A stretch of DNA of 64,000 nucleotides from NCBI RefSeq assembly GCF_025717045.1, contig NZ_JAOVZN010000004.1:79395-143394 (forward strand), written 5' to 3'. How positions within the stretch are numbered: the stretch's first letter is position 1; each line of letters begins with the position of its first letter. The position numbers and the translations under genes were made by a program. The notes beneath the pieces were generated by a model. That model was not told where the DNA came from. It did no database searches and saw only the letters and a program-made list of their open reading frames with translations. This DNA comes from Flavobacterium sp. SH_e (GTDB lineage Bacteria; Bacteroidota; Bacteroidia; Flavobacteriales; Flavobacteriaceae). Below, piece after piece: positions 36,537 through 45,506 of this stretch.

Positions 36537-36913
36537 ATTTTTAAATATAAAATTCTTACAGAATAAAAAATCAAAAAGAGCTGTCTTTATAAATAAATAA
36601 GCCTTCAATAGAACGGTAACAAAGTAGTTAAAAACAAATATATTAAAAATATCTAAAATTTAGCCTCTCGAACCCATAACCGTTTAATCTCCAGCTTTAA
36701 AACAAAACTGAATGGTAATTTTTAACACTTCTCAACAATTCGCTTTTCTATTGAAAACAAGTAAATATACTCTGATTACAAATAAATAATAGCTGTAAAT
36801 TTATTCCTCGGATGCGAAAGACATTCTCTCCAATAGATCCACATGCAATTACATACAGCATAGGCATTCTTAAAATTTACTAGTGAGCAGTAATAATTAA
36901 AAAAGAAGAAATT

Positions 36914-37518
36914 ATGAAAATTGGAGTCATAGGCATCAGCAGCCTTACCCTTGAATTAGCCTGCAGGGCATCAGAAGCAGGTTATGAAGTTATAATAAAC
37001 AATCCCAGGGGCGGGAGTCTTATAAAAGAGGCAGTCAAAAAAATAGAGCCCAACGCAAGGATTGGAACCTTAGAAGAGGCAGCCTCTGCCGAAATAGTTC
37101 TGCTGTTTCTTGCAAAGGATGATTTAGAAAACGTTATACAGTCTCTGCCTGATATGACCGGTAAGATAGTCGTTCATACAAGCGGACTGATTTTCGATCC
37201 CCACCTGCTGCTGTCAGGCATTACAAATGCCATGACCTATAAAATAACAGCCTCACTGCTTCCGCAGGCTCATGTAGTAAATTGTTCAATCCAGTCGAAT
37301 TTAAGCCAAAACAGACCTCTGCTGTGAACGAAAGCAAAGAGGATATTTTTTTTATAGCTGACCACTCAGATTCCAGAAACCAGATCCGAGCTTTACTAAA
37401 AAAACTCCATTATCTTCCTATCGACCTTTCAACCAGATTTCATCTGCAGAGGGAAATAAATCTAAAAAGATTCATTAACCCTCTTGCCATCAGACCTTTC
37501 AAAAACAGCCATAATTAA
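36914..37518 (+). pseudogene. NADPH-dependent F420-reductase-like gene broken by a frameshift
   Basis: Frame 1 (36914-37327) encodes a Rossmann start MKIGVIGISSLTLELACRAS and continues to LLPQAHVV. Frame 2 takes over at about 37282 with FNPVEFKPKQTSAVNESKED and runs to a stop at 37518. Joined, they give about 201 residues, the usual length of this family (compare HVVKAFNPVE in relatives). The break is near 37280-37284, where one base is missing in the codon before TTC AAT CCA. Either the gene is dead, or the base was lost in sequencing. The protein would be an NADP-binding oxidoreductase of the F420-dependent NADP reductase-like group. Confidence 0.7.
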
Positions 37519-37792
37519 AAGAATATTTAAGATGCTTTCCTTAGTAAAAACTGATTTTTTCATTTTCTAAAGAAATTAAAGGGAGCGCATCTTCACAAGA
37601 CATCCTTTGATATGAACAGTATATTACCTCCAACAGAACTTACTGTCAAACCGCTCTCTCCTGCCCTTTTTCTCATAGCAAATGGATTAGATTAATTTCA
37701 GAAAGCGCTATTCCATGTGGATCATAGTCATAAGCATATCTATACTTTTTTAAATTCTTTATCTGCTTCTCAGCTGCTTGACAGTTTAAAGC

Positions 37793-38821
37793 CTACTTAA
37801 CCAGCACGCTTTTATATTTGTCTATATTTTTCAAAACAGTCCCAGTGCCTCTTACCACCGCTCGCAGGGGATCTTCTGCAATATAGACCGGCAGGTCTGT
37901 TTTCTGGGAAATTCTTTTATCAAGACCGCGGAGCATTGCTCCACCGCCTGCAAGATACAGTCCTGTGTTATAAATATCTGCTGCAAGCTCAGGAGGCGTA
38001 ACTGAAAGCGTTACCATAATGGCATCTTCAATTCTTAGTATTGATTTGTCCAAAGCTCTTGCAATTTCTCTTGAGGTTATCTGCACCTCTTTGGGTTTGC
38101 CTGTAAGCAGATCCCTTCCGCGCACCATCATATCATCTGGCGCATCCTCAAGCTCTTCAATTGCTGCACCCGCTTCTATTTTTATCTGCTCTGCGGTTGC
38201 TTCGCCAATATACAGATTATGATGCGTTCTCATATAATAGAGTATATCTCCGGTAAAAACATCTCCCGCAATTTTTATGGATTTATCGCAGATGATCCCG
38301 CCAAGTGCAACAACCGCAATTTCTGTGGTGCCCCCGCCGATATCCACGATGATATTTCCTTTGGGCTGCATAACATCCAGCCCCATTCCTATAGCAGCTG
38401 CCATCGGCTCATGAATTAAGAAGACTTCTTTTCCGTTCACCCTTTCGCAGGACTCTTTTACAGCCCTCATTTCAACTTCCGTAATACCGCTTGGAATGCA
38501 GACTACCATGCGCAGTGCGGGCTTAAAAAGATTTTTCTTTATCTCAGGTATATTGCTGATAAACCAGCTGATCATTTTTTCTGAAGCATCAAAATCAGCA
38601 ATGACCCCATCCTTAAGCGGCCGAATAGTTTTAATATTCTCGTGGGTCTTGCCCTGCATTAAGCTGGCTTCCTTGCCCACGGCAATAATTTTTCCGTTCC
38701 TGATATCTCTTGCCACTATTGAAGGACTGTCTACTACAATCTTTCCTGCGTGGATTATTAAAGTGTTGGCAGTTCCCAAATCCATAGCGATTTCCACTAT
38801 CATAAAATCAAATAAACCCAT
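37793..38821 (-). CDS. mreB: MreB-family actin-like protein, solitary copy
   Basis: This 342-residue protein is full-length MreB: DLGTANTLI near the N-terminus (phosphate 1), RMVVCIPSGITEVE, VDIGGGTTEIAV (phosphate 2), and LAGGGAMLRGLDKRIS (adenosine motif). MreB forms ATP-dependent filaments that guide wall synthesis in rod cells. The usual partners mreC, mreD and penicillin-binding protein 2 are not next to it. The gene lies alone in the G+C-richer accessory region and is probably a second copy. Confidence 0.92.
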   Translation of the reverse strand: MGLFDFMIVEIAMDLGTANTLIIHAGKIVVDSPSIVARDIRNGKIIAVGKEASLMQGKTHENIKTIRPLKDGVIADFDASEKMISWFISNIPEIKKNLFKPALRMVVCIPSGITEVEMRAVKESCERVNGKEVFLIHEPMAAAIGMGLDVMQPKGNIIVDIGGGTTEIAVVALGGIICDKSIKIAGDVFTGDILYYMRTHHNLYIGEATAEQIKIEAGAAIEELEDAPDDMMVRGRDLLTGKPKEVQITSREIARALDKSILRIEDAIMVTLSVTPPELAADIYNTGLYLAGGGAMLRGLDKRISQKTDLPVYIAEDPLRAVVRGTGTVLKNIDKYKSVLVK

Positions 38822-39089
38822 AATATCGTTTTAATAAAAAACGGTACTATGGGAGTTTTATTCTCTTTTATCTGAAAATGCATTAGCCAAATCTATCTAT
38901 AAAGAAGAATCCGAACCCGCTTAATCATCTGATTTAAAACTATTAACAACCAAACATTTAATCTTTTACTTAAATCTACATTTTAACACATCTAACTCAT
39001 CTGACAATTGCAATTAACATTTACATTATCAGTCACAGTCTTATTATCTTCACTTATAAAAACCTTTTCAGCCAACCAATTTTTATAGC

Positions 39090-39674
39090 CTAAAGCTGCT
39101 GGCTGATATTTCGAAGAAGGATTTTGTGGACAGCCTGCTGCCTGCGGCAATTAATAAAGCTGATCCAACGCGGATGATCGCTTTTCTTTCCGCTGTGCAC
39201 ATAATTGTTGTACCGCTTTATAGTAAAGGCATCAGGCTCATTTTCAAGAGCCGAAGATTTCTCAACGATATCATTGATAAGAAAGGCATACAGATTCATA
39301 TCTGAAAAGACGCTTCCCTTTTCCATGCCATCTACCACAGCCTTTAGCTCCTCAAAAAGGCTGAACCCCCTTTTCTTTTTAGATTCCGGATACTCCTCAA
39401 ATATTCTCCCGATCTGAGAGACCGCATCACTGTAATGATCCGCATTTGTGCTATTGGTAAAACTGTATGCAATCAGATACTCCAGTTCCGAGATGGCAAA
39501 ATCCAAAAGGTCCGTATAATTCTTTTCGTTGAAATAATTTCTCGGATCTGTTCCGCTTCTGTTTCTTCGAAAGGTTTCCTCTTTTATGTTCATTGCCTTT
39601 GCGGCAACTTTAACAGACATGCCGAGCCGGTCGAGAATCATGATTATCTTATCCCTTGGTGTTTCCATTTTCAC
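39090..39674 (-). CDS. Hypothetical protein with probable N-terminal DNA-binding helix-turn-helix
   Basis: This 194-residue protein is not assigned to a known family. The N-terminus PRDKIIMILDRLGMSVKVAA, then MNIKEETFRRN, looks like a helix-turn-helix of the Cro/C1 kind, followed by a largely helical body. No membrane segment is seen. The start could also be the second methionine (two codons in). It stands alone between mreB and the S33-like hydrolase. Confidence 0.5.
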   Translation of the reverse strand: MKMETPRDKIIMILDRLGMSVKVAAKAMNIKEETFRRNRSGTDPRNYFNEKNYTDLLDFAISELEYLIAYSFTNSTNADHYSDAVSQIGRIFEEYPESKKKRGFSLFEELKAVVDGMEKGSVFSDMNLYAFLINDIVEKSSALENEPDAFTIKRYNNYVHSGKKSDHPRWISFINCRRQQAVHKILLRNISQQL

Positions 39675-39997
39675 AAGAATTAGAATATAAATATAAGAAA
39701 AACAGCCGATTAAAAGCTTTTACAGGATTTTCTGCATGCCACCTACTGCCAAAGCGCAATTGATCCGCAATCCGACGATGCGCTTTTGAATGGTTTTAAT
39801 GGCAGACAGTGGCCCCCATACCTGAAATCAGCTTATTATTAAGTAAGTAAGCCTGAAAATAAAAAACAGCAGAATAATGGCTGGGCAGCAGGTTCTACAC
39901 TTTATCAAACATTGCCAATTACATTGCAGCATCATGTTTTTTATTACTGATGCGGTCCTGCAGTATAATTGCCTCCCACCCCACCTATGACGGGATT
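39675..39997. other. Intergenic region, mostly featureless
   Basis: This 323-base stretch holds one weak inverted repeat, AAAGCGCA (39751-39758) and TGCGCTTT (39779-39786), with a 20-base loop. I see no gene. Confidence 0.45.
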
Positions 39998-40942
39998 TTA
40001 ATTTTTACCTAAAATCTGTCCGATAATTATTTTTTGAATTTCCCCAGACTTTTCCGTCAGCACCGAATGGCCAGCATCTTCAAACAGGAATATTTTTTTC
40101 TCCGGCGCTTTAAGCTGCTTAAAGTATTCTTCAGCGATGGCATAGTTAGTCTGGAAATCTTTTCCGCCGATGAAAAAATAAACTGGGCAGCTGATTTTAG
40201 GAAGCTCCCTCATAAGATTCTGCTTGACGGCCTTATTCCATGTAGGCAGCCATTTCTCTGACCAGCCTTTCAGATACTCTTTAACAGCAGTGGTGTCTTT
40301 ATCCGGAAAAGGCTGCCCATCGTAATGGAACATCCATTTTCTGGAGTAATACAGCGACTGGTATTTTTCAAAAGGAATTTTAACTGTACTCAATTCTTTT
40401 TCAGCAGCCAGATTTCCTTTTTCTTTTGCAGCCGCTTTGAGCCTGTCCAGCAGCAGCCGCTCGCTTTTGCTCTGATTGATAACAGGGCTGAATGCGAGAT
40501 AGGCATACAGCAGTCCGGGATGCTTTTCAGCCATTTTGAAGCCAAGGACAGTTCCCCAGGATTCTCCTGCGAGATACAGTTTCTTTTGGCTGAACTTTTT
40601 CAAAAGAAGCTGCAGGAGTTCGTAAGTGTCATTTTCCATCAATTCCAATGTAATGGGAACCGGCGACTGGTTTAAGGACAGTGTTCTGCCTGTTTCCCTC
40701 TGGTCCCACTGCACAACTGTAAAGTGATCCTGCAGCCTTGCGGAAAAAAGATCAGACTGGCTCATTCTGGAGCTGCCCGGACCGCCGTGCAAGAATAATA
40801 TTAAAGGCCGATCGGCATTCCCCGTATAGGAGATTACCTGTTTTATGCCGCCAACCGACAAAGTATCATAATGGGTCTGTGCAGATGATCTGCCTAAAAG
40901 CACCACCATAAGAATGAGTGCCAGATTTATTTTATTTTCCAT
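39998..40942 (-). CDS. Exported proline iminopeptidase-like alpha/beta hydrolase
   Basis: From the ATG at 40942 this is a 314-residue protein with a clear signal peptide (MENKINLALILMVVLLGRSS). It has the alpha/beta hydrolase pattern LFLHGGPGSSRMS, VVQWDQRETGRTLS, nucleophile Ser in LAGESWGTVLG, an acid in IGGKDFQTNY and His in DAGHSVLTEK. This is close to S33 proline iminopeptidases, with GESWG as the elbow. An upstream ATG at 40984 would bury the signal peptide, so the later start is preferred. It stands alone. Confidence 0.82.
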   Translation of the reverse strand: MENKINLALILMVVLLGRSSAQTHYDTLSVGGIKQVISYTGNADRPLILFLHGGPGSSRMSQSDLFSARLQDHFTVVQWDQRETGRTLSLNQSPVPITLELMENDTYELLQLLLKKFSQKKLYLAGESWGTVLGFKMAEKHPGLLYAYLAFSPVINQSKSERLLLDRLKAAAKEKGNLAAEKELSTVKIPFEKYQSLYYSRKWMFHYDGQPFPDKDTTAVKEYLKGWSEKWLPTWNKAVKQNLMRELPKISCPVYFFIGGKDFQTNYAIAEEYFKQLKAPEKKIFLFEDAGHSVLTEKSGEIQKIIIGQILGKN

Positions 40943-41202
40943 TGGCTGTAGATTGCATTTCCCTGAATTATTCTTTACAGCCAAAATAATGATTTTTAAG
41001 GATTTGACAGCATCATAACATTAAATTTAATGGTATAATAAATCATCTAATGCTTTCCAAAATAAATTAGCGCTTCTTCCTCCCTAATTTATTTAAAGGA
41101 TACCTCCTGTAAAGCAGCACCCAAAAAATGGATCTTTTTTCATTTAAAGTTAATTAAAGCATAAATAAAAATTATTTCCTAAGCTGCTATTATCTAATAG
41201 AG

Positions 41203-41210
41203 TACATTTG
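41203..41210 (+). promoter_or_regulatory. Probable -7 element of the cold-shock gene
   Basis: TACATTTG matches TAnnTTTG and lies 19 bases before the ATG at 41230, which implies a very short leader. A -33 TTTG at the right distance is not clear. Confidence 0.4.
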
Positions 41211-41229
41211 CACAAATTAAATATTTAAT

Positions 41230-41421
41230 ATGCAAGAAGGTACAGTAAAATTTTTCAATGAAGAAAAAGGATTCGGATTCATAACTCCTAATGATGGAGG
41301 AAACGAAATTTTTGTTCATGCTTCAGGTCTATCGGAAAATATCCGTGAAAACGATTCGGTTCGATATGACATACAGGAAGGCCGAAAAGGTCCAAACGCA
41401 GTAAACGTAGTCGTAGCATAA
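41230..41421 (+). CDS. Cold-shock domain protein
   Basis: This 63-residue protein is a single cold-shock domain: TVKFFNEEKGFGFITPNDGG (RNP1 in KGFGFI) and EIFVHASGL (RNP2). Such proteins bind single-stranded RNA or DNA and melt RNA structure in the cold. A strong terminator follows at 41443. A broken copy of the same gene lies at 57064, with a matching hairpin. Confidence 0.93.
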   Translation: MQEGTVKFFNEEKGFGFITPNDGGNEIFVHASGLSENIRENDSVRYDIQEGRKGPNAVNVVVA

Positions 41422-41442
41422 TATACTATAGTAGCAGTTTAT

Positions 41443-41476
41443 AAAGCACCTGTCCAAAAAACAGGTGCTTTTTTTA
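41443..41476 (+). terminator. Terminator of the cold-shock gene
   Basis: AAAGCACCTGT (41443-41453) pairs perfectly with ACAGGTGCTTT (41461-41471), followed by a T run. The core is shared with the hairpin after the cold-shock relic at 57117. Confidence 0.85.
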
Positions 41477-41496
41477 TTTATAATGAATTATAATCA

Positions 41497-42561
41497 TTAT
41501 TTTCCCTTTCCAGAGATTCTGTCCAATTTCGGATTAGTGCTGTTTTTAATATCCTCTGCAAATTCGTCCACCCATTTCTGATCCGTCGCCCATGAAGTGA
41601 TTATACGCACTGCCGCACTTCTTTTGTCTATTTCTTTCCAAACGTAAAACGCAAACTTTTCATGCAGCCGCGCAATCACCTTTTTAGGAAGAATCGGAAA
41701 AAGCTGGTTGGTGGCTGGCTGGGTTAAAAATTCATAACCGGCCTTTGAAATCGCTTCGGCAATCTGCTGGGCATATCCATTGGCTTTTGCCGCAAGAGTA
41801 AAATACAGATCTTCCCTAAAGAGTTCATAGAACTGAATTCCCAATACCCTTCCTTTTGCCAGCAGTGCGCCGCGCTGTTTGAGGACATAGTCAAATTCAC
41901 TGCATAAGCTGGAGTTCTTAAATACGATGGCTTCCCCGAAAAGAGCGCCATTTTTGGTGCCCCCTATATAAAACACATCGGTTAGATGTGAAATATCAGC
42001 TAATGTCAGATCATTGCTTTCAGCAGTAAGGGCGTGGCCGAGCCTGGCTCCGTCCATAAAAAGAATAAGATCAAGGGCGCGGCATGCCGCTGCAATCTCC
42101 CAGAGCTCCGTCTTGTTATAAACGGTTCCTATTTCAGTGGAATTGGAGATATAGACCATTTTAGGCTTAACGGCGTGTGGCCTGAGCTGATGCGAATCAA
42201 CTGCATTCTGAATATCAGAAGCCGTTATTTTACCATTCTGGCCTTCAACAGCAATTACCTTATGGCCAGTGAGTTCTACTGCACCTGTCTCGTTGGCAAA
42301 AATATGCCCTGTCGCCGCACTGATTACAGCTTCATGGGTTCTCAGCAAGGCGGAAATTACCAGAAGGTTTGCCTGGGTGCCTCCAGACACAAAATAAACA
42401 GCGGCATCGGGATTGCCCATTTTCTCTTTCAGGCATTCTTTAGCTTTTAGGGAATAGTCATCATCCCCGTATCCATTCTGCTGGTCCAGATTATTTTTCA
42501 TAAGGCTCTTGAGAATACTCGGGTGCGCACCTTCAGAATAATCATTTTTAAAACTGTACAT
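41497..42561 (-). CDS. Low-specificity threonine aldolase
   Basis: This 354-residue protein is a PLP-dependent beta-eliminating lyase/threonine aldolase: YFVSGGTQANLLVISALL near the N-terminus, LFMDGARLGHAL and the PLP lysine at about 203 in YIGGTKNGALFGEA. It should cleave threonine or allo-threonine to glycine and acetaldehyde. It is transcribed toward the cold-shock terminator and stands alone. Length agrees with the family. Confidence 0.88.
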   Translation of the reverse strand: MYSFKNDYSEGAHPSILKSLMKNNLDQQNGYGDDDYSLKAKECLKEKMGNPDAAVYFVSGGTQANLLVISALLRTHEAVISAATGHIFANETGAVELTGHKVIAVEGQNGKITASDIQNAVDSHQLRPHAVKPKMVYISNSTEIGTVYNKTELWEIAAACRALDLILFMDGARLGHALTAESNDLTLADISHLTDVFYIGGTKNGALFGEAIVFKNSSLCSEFDYVLKQRGALLAKGRVLGIQFYELFREDLYFTLAAKANGYAQQIAEAISKAGYEFLTQPATNQLFPILPKKVIARLHEKFAFYVWKEIDKRSAAVRIITSWATDQKWVDEFAEDIKNSTNPKLDRISGKGK

Positions 42562-42779
42562 AAAAATAGGATTTAGTTACGCAAAGCTAATGGATTTCTT
42601 CTCTTAGAAACTGCTCAATAATTTTTTTTCGTGCACTGCAATAGCAGACCGCCTCGAAAACTTCGCCGCTGTTTGAATTTCCTGTCTGACCATCCGGATC
42701 CGATCTCACTTTTTACTGAAAGCAGAAATCAGCCTCACATCAGACAGACCTCTTCCATAAAAAGGATAAATCCAGCCAT

Positions 42780-42812
42780 AAAAAAAGGCAGGAAAAATCA
42801 ATCCCTGCCTTT
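42780..42812 (-). terminator. Terminator of the tra operon, overlapping last gene end
   Basis: Read leftward, CCTGCCTTT pairs around an 11-base loop: arms at 42804-42812 and 42784-42792. Seven T follow on the minus strand. The stop codon of the last gene (42798-42800) lies in the loop. It marks the end of the long leftward tra transcript. Confidence 0.8.
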
Positions 42813-43136
42813 AAATCTCTGCTCCACTTCGGACCGCAGTTCTGAAATGGTTTTAATTCGCCCAGACTTTATCCACTCTAAAAGCTCCGACTTTATAAAG
42901 TAAAGCTTCTTGCCCTGCTTGTTCACGGGAATCTCATTTCGGCACACTTTGGAATAGATGGTGGCCACAGAAAGGTTCACAAGTTTGGAAGCCTCCAGAA
43001 TTGTCAGCAGTCCCGGATCAAAATCCTCAGGCGGCCTATTGTTTCTAATGTCCTTCACCATACGCTCAATGCTCTCCATGCGCATGATAAGGGTTCCCAG
43101 TATATTGGGCAGGTCTTCAAAAGTAAACGGTTTCAT
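42798..43136 (-). CDS. Helix-turn-helix (excisionase-like) protein
   Basis: This 112-residue protein has a MerR/excisionase-type domain at about residues 43-95: LLTILEASKLVNLSVATIYS, then VNKQGKKLYFIKSELLEWIK. Such small proteins are often recombination directionality factors or regulators in integrative elements. Its ATG overlaps the stop of the previous gene (TGA/ATG sharing two bases), showing translational coupling. It is the last gene of the tra operon, with its stop codon inside the terminator. Confidence 0.75.
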   Translation of the reverse strand: MKPFTFEDLPNILGTLIMRMESIERMVKDIRNNRPPEDFDPGLLTILEASKLVNLSVATIYSKVCRNEIPVNKQGKKLYFIKSELLEWIKSGRIKTISELRSEVEQRFKGRD

Positions 43137-43444
43137 TGCTCTATCATTTTACGGATTTCAAAATCAAAAAAGTAAATTCTGCTGGCCCTGGTCTTCTTAA
43201 ACGAAGGCTCATAATGCAGATAGCCGTACTCGTCCAGCTCCCGAAGGCATTTATGGTAGGTATATCTGGAGGAAATCTTGGCAATGGGCGCGAGCTCCCT
43301 TCTGAAAACCTCAATGGGATTGCCAGAGCCCCTAACATATCGGAACTGCAGAAGGGCCGCATAAATGGCAATATGCGTAGTGCTGATCCGGTAATCCTTT
43401 TCAATTGCAGAAAAGAAGTCCGTTAAGGGCTTTAGGCTTTCCAT
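43133..43444 (-). CDS. Probable winged-helix protein of the tra operon
   Basis: This 103-residue protein is helical and basic; the part ISSRYTYHKCLRELDEYGYL looks like the recognition region of a winged helix. It is not assigned to a named family. It overlaps the following helix-turn-helix gene by four bases and lies 19 bases after the DUF3945-like gene. It may act in control of the element or of its replication. Confidence 0.55.
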   Translation of the reverse strand: MESLKPLTDFFSAIEKDYRISTTHIAIYAALLQFRYVRGSGNPIEVFRRELAPIAKISSRYTYHKCLRELDEYGYLHYEPSFKKTRASRIYFFDFEIRKMIEQ

Positions 43445-43463
43445 ATCTTCCCGCTATTTGGAT

Positions 43464-44630
43464 TTAAATCGACTGCGATTTTTTTTTAGCCTTCTTTTCC
43501 TGCTGCTCTTCCGAGACATCTTCTCCTTTGCTTTCACCATCCGCCCCCTTTTTCTGCGATTTGGAGGAAGAAACAGCATTCTGCTGCGGATCCTGCTGCT
43601 TCTGATTTTGGCTCTCTCTGCCATTGATCCTCTGCATTGAGGAATCATACACCCTGATAGTCTTAAACTGCGGATTGGCCTCCACAAACTGTCTTTTTTC
43701 CTCCCCGCCGACGATAAAAGTCACAGCCTGCACATTTCCCTTTTTAAGGGAATTCATCAGGCTCTCTTTAGCCTCTGGGGTCTGAAGCTCTTTGATTGCA
43801 TGCTTCTCAAGGGCCGCCTCCAGATTATAGCCGTAGTTCTGATGGTAATGGTGCATTTTAAAATTTCCATTGGTCTCGCCATCAGTAAAGTCTAATTTTA
43901 CCCAGCAGTTATAGATCTCCCCATCCCTGCTCACCAGATCCTTATTCACTGATCTTCCCTCCAGCAGATTAAAAGCTTCCTTCATCGTAAAGTTATTCTC
44001 ACTGCCTATGTAAAAAATCTGCTCCAATGCATGCGGAGCGCCCTCTTTCTGAAGGATAGCCTTATAGGAGTTAAAGAAATACAGATCGCTCTGATCCGAT
44101 TTCTTAAAGCTGAGCTCTGATAAAAGCCTGGCGGTATCAAATCTTGCATCATGGCTAAGGGTAAACTCCTTTTCCCCCTTCTCCATCTTCTTTTTTAGCT
44201 CTATCTGCAGTGACTCTCCAAAACCAGTGTATTTGATCTGGTTTTCTAAAAATTCTAAATTCTTCTGATTCATAATATTTCCATTTAAGTTATTCTCTGT
44301 TAATTCCCTCTTTTCGCTTTCCGATCGGACAAACGATGCCAGATCAAGGGTCCCATTGCCGCAGGTGTCCATTCCGCTCTGCATCACCATCTTTAAGCCA
44401 TCAATAAGCGAATCTATTGGCATGCTCTTAAAATAGTCCGTATCATTAGGTCCTATAAGACAGTGGTCCTCAGCGCCCATTGCTGTTCTAAAAAACGCAA
44501 TGCTATCGCTGTCAGTCACTAGATTCAAAGGATGCGCGGCATAGCGATAGCCAAGAGAAGCCATTTCCTTAGCAAAGCCCAAAAGCATTTCAGTATCAGC
44601 AATATTTATAGTCATAATTATTTTTAGCAT
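43464..44630 (-). CDS. DUF3945-like conjugative-element protein
   Basis: This 388-residue protein has an N-terminal part, a central repeated pattern MNQKNLEFLENQIKYTGFG then KKMEKGEKEFTLSHDARFD, and a lysine-rich, disordered C-terminal tail of about 45 residues. Proteins with this layout are usual in Bacteroidetes conjugative elements (DUF3945 group). The function is unknown. It begins directly after the TraN stop. A second ATG 15 bases on could be the start. Confidence 0.65.
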   Translation of the reverse strand: MLKIIMTINIADTEMLLGFAKEMASLGYRYAAHPLNLVTDSDSIAFFRTAMGAEDHCLIGPNDTDYFKSMPIDSLIDGLKMVMQSGMDTCGNGTLDLASFVRSESEKRELTENNLNGNIMNQKNLEFLENQIKYTGFGESLQIELKKKMEKGEKEFTLSHDARFDTARLLSELSFKKSDQSDLYFFNSYKAILQKEGAPHALEQIFYIGSENNFTMKEAFNLLEGRSVNKDLVSRDGEIYNCWVKLDFTDGETNGNFKMHHYHQNYGYNLEAALEKHAIKELQTPEAKESLMNSLKKGNVQAVTFIVGGEEKRQFVEANPQFKTIRVYDSSMQRINGRESQNQKQQDPQQNAVSSSKSQKKGADGESKGEDVSEEQQEKKAKKKSQSI

Positions 44631-45494
44631 TTAATTGGAAGTGATGCTGGATTCGCCAATTGGAAACACTTTATCAGTCAGATTATCATTAATATCGACT
44701 TCCAAATGCCTGCCTCCATTTTTTTCAATCATCTGAAGCGTCAGATATTTATTCTCAGGTATGGTAAGCTTCTCCAGCGCAAAGACTTTAACCACTTCAG
44801 ACTTATAAGGAACAACAGAAGATGAAGAGGTGCTGTACAATGGCTGCAGTTCTATTTCCTGAGATGCCGTGCGTTTTGATTTTCTCTGGTCTCTGATAAA
44901 GAATCGAAGCTGGTCTATATCGTAGTTAATTTTGGATCTGTTTTCGAATACTACCCTTAAATACAGAACATCCTGATGGATAAAAATGCCGTTTACCTCC
45001 AGGCTGATCCGGAACTTTGACTTTTTTAAACCGCCCGTCTTTTTCTTCTTTGATAAGGCAAGTGATGCGAGCTGCTCTATTTTCTTCTGGTTCTCGTTCT
45101 CCAATGAAAACAGTACATCTTTACTGGCTGCAACTGCATTTTCAGCTTTAATGCTTAAGTCCGGGCAGTCTTCATCGTAATTCAGCACAAATACGTACAG
45201 TCTCCCATCTGAAGTCACTATTGTTAGATTAGTCTGGAAAAAATACTGCTTGGCTGCCTTTACCAGCAGTATATTCTCCACCCCTTTGGCTTTCTGCACC
45301 AGCACATCTGAACTTCCTTTGTCGATGCTCTTAATGGCATAAGGAAAAACAATGCTTGTTGTTTTGGAAAACCCAATCTGAAGATTGCTGTAATTATCTT
45401 CATAGAAGACCGTTTCTTTTGCTGCCGGCTGCGGATAGGCGCAGCTGCAGATCAGCAGCCATCCAATTAAAAGCAGATGCTTTATTTTTTTCAT
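44631..45494 (-). CDS. traN: Conjugative transposon protein TraN (VirB9-like)
   Basis: This 287-residue protein has a signal peptide (MKKIKHLLLIGWLLICSCAY) and the TraN layout: SIVFPYAIKSIDKGS, then VLLVKA-type strand and KNILLVKAAKQYFFQTNL region, then RVVFENRSKINYDIDQLRFF. In CTnDOT-type systems TraN builds the outer part of the secretion channel. It lies 12 bases after TraM. Confidence 0.85.
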   Translation of the reverse strand: MKKIKHLLLIGWLLICSCAYPQPAAKETVFYEDNYSNLQIGFSKTTSIVFPYAIKSIDKGSSDVLVQKAKGVENILLVKAAKQYFFQTNLTIVTSDGRLYVFVLNYDEDCPDLSIKAENAVAASKDVLFSLENENQKKIEQLASLALSKKKKTGGLKKSKFRISLEVNGIFIHQDVLYLRVVFENRSKINYDIDQLRFFIRDQRKSKRTASQEIELQPLYSTSSSSVVPYKSEVVKVFALEKLTIPENKYLTLQMIEKNGGRHLEVDINDNLTDKVFPIGESSITSN

Positions 45495-45506
45495 TTTTTC
45501 AATTCT

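Larger units (their letters stand above)
36191..36913. other. 723-base non-coding region with terminator and repeats
   Basis: No convincing gene is present. The region holds a perfect hairpin terminator (36351-36376) and two AGGTACAA repeats (36518-36536). The sequence between 36540 and 36913 is AT-rich without clear features. A 117-codon frame at 36165-36518 overlaps the SDR end, includes the terminator and is probably not a gene. Confidence 0.6.

Noticed and set aside
36661..36690. A GGTTCGAG-like stretch on the minus strand suggesting a tRNA T arm
   Set aside because: The flanking bases do not pair as a T stem and no acceptor, D or anticodon arms can be built around it.
37611..37694. A 27-codon frame between the broken reductase and mreB
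   Set aside because: No similarity, no promoter and chance length.
39751..39786. AAAGCGCA / TGCGCTTT inverted repeat
   Set aside because: Loop of 20 bases and no T run; too weak for a terminator and not linked to a gene.
43144..43687. Arg-rich and other frames overlapping the end of the tra operon
   Set aside because: They are antisense or out-of-frame shadows of the genes at 43133 and 43464.
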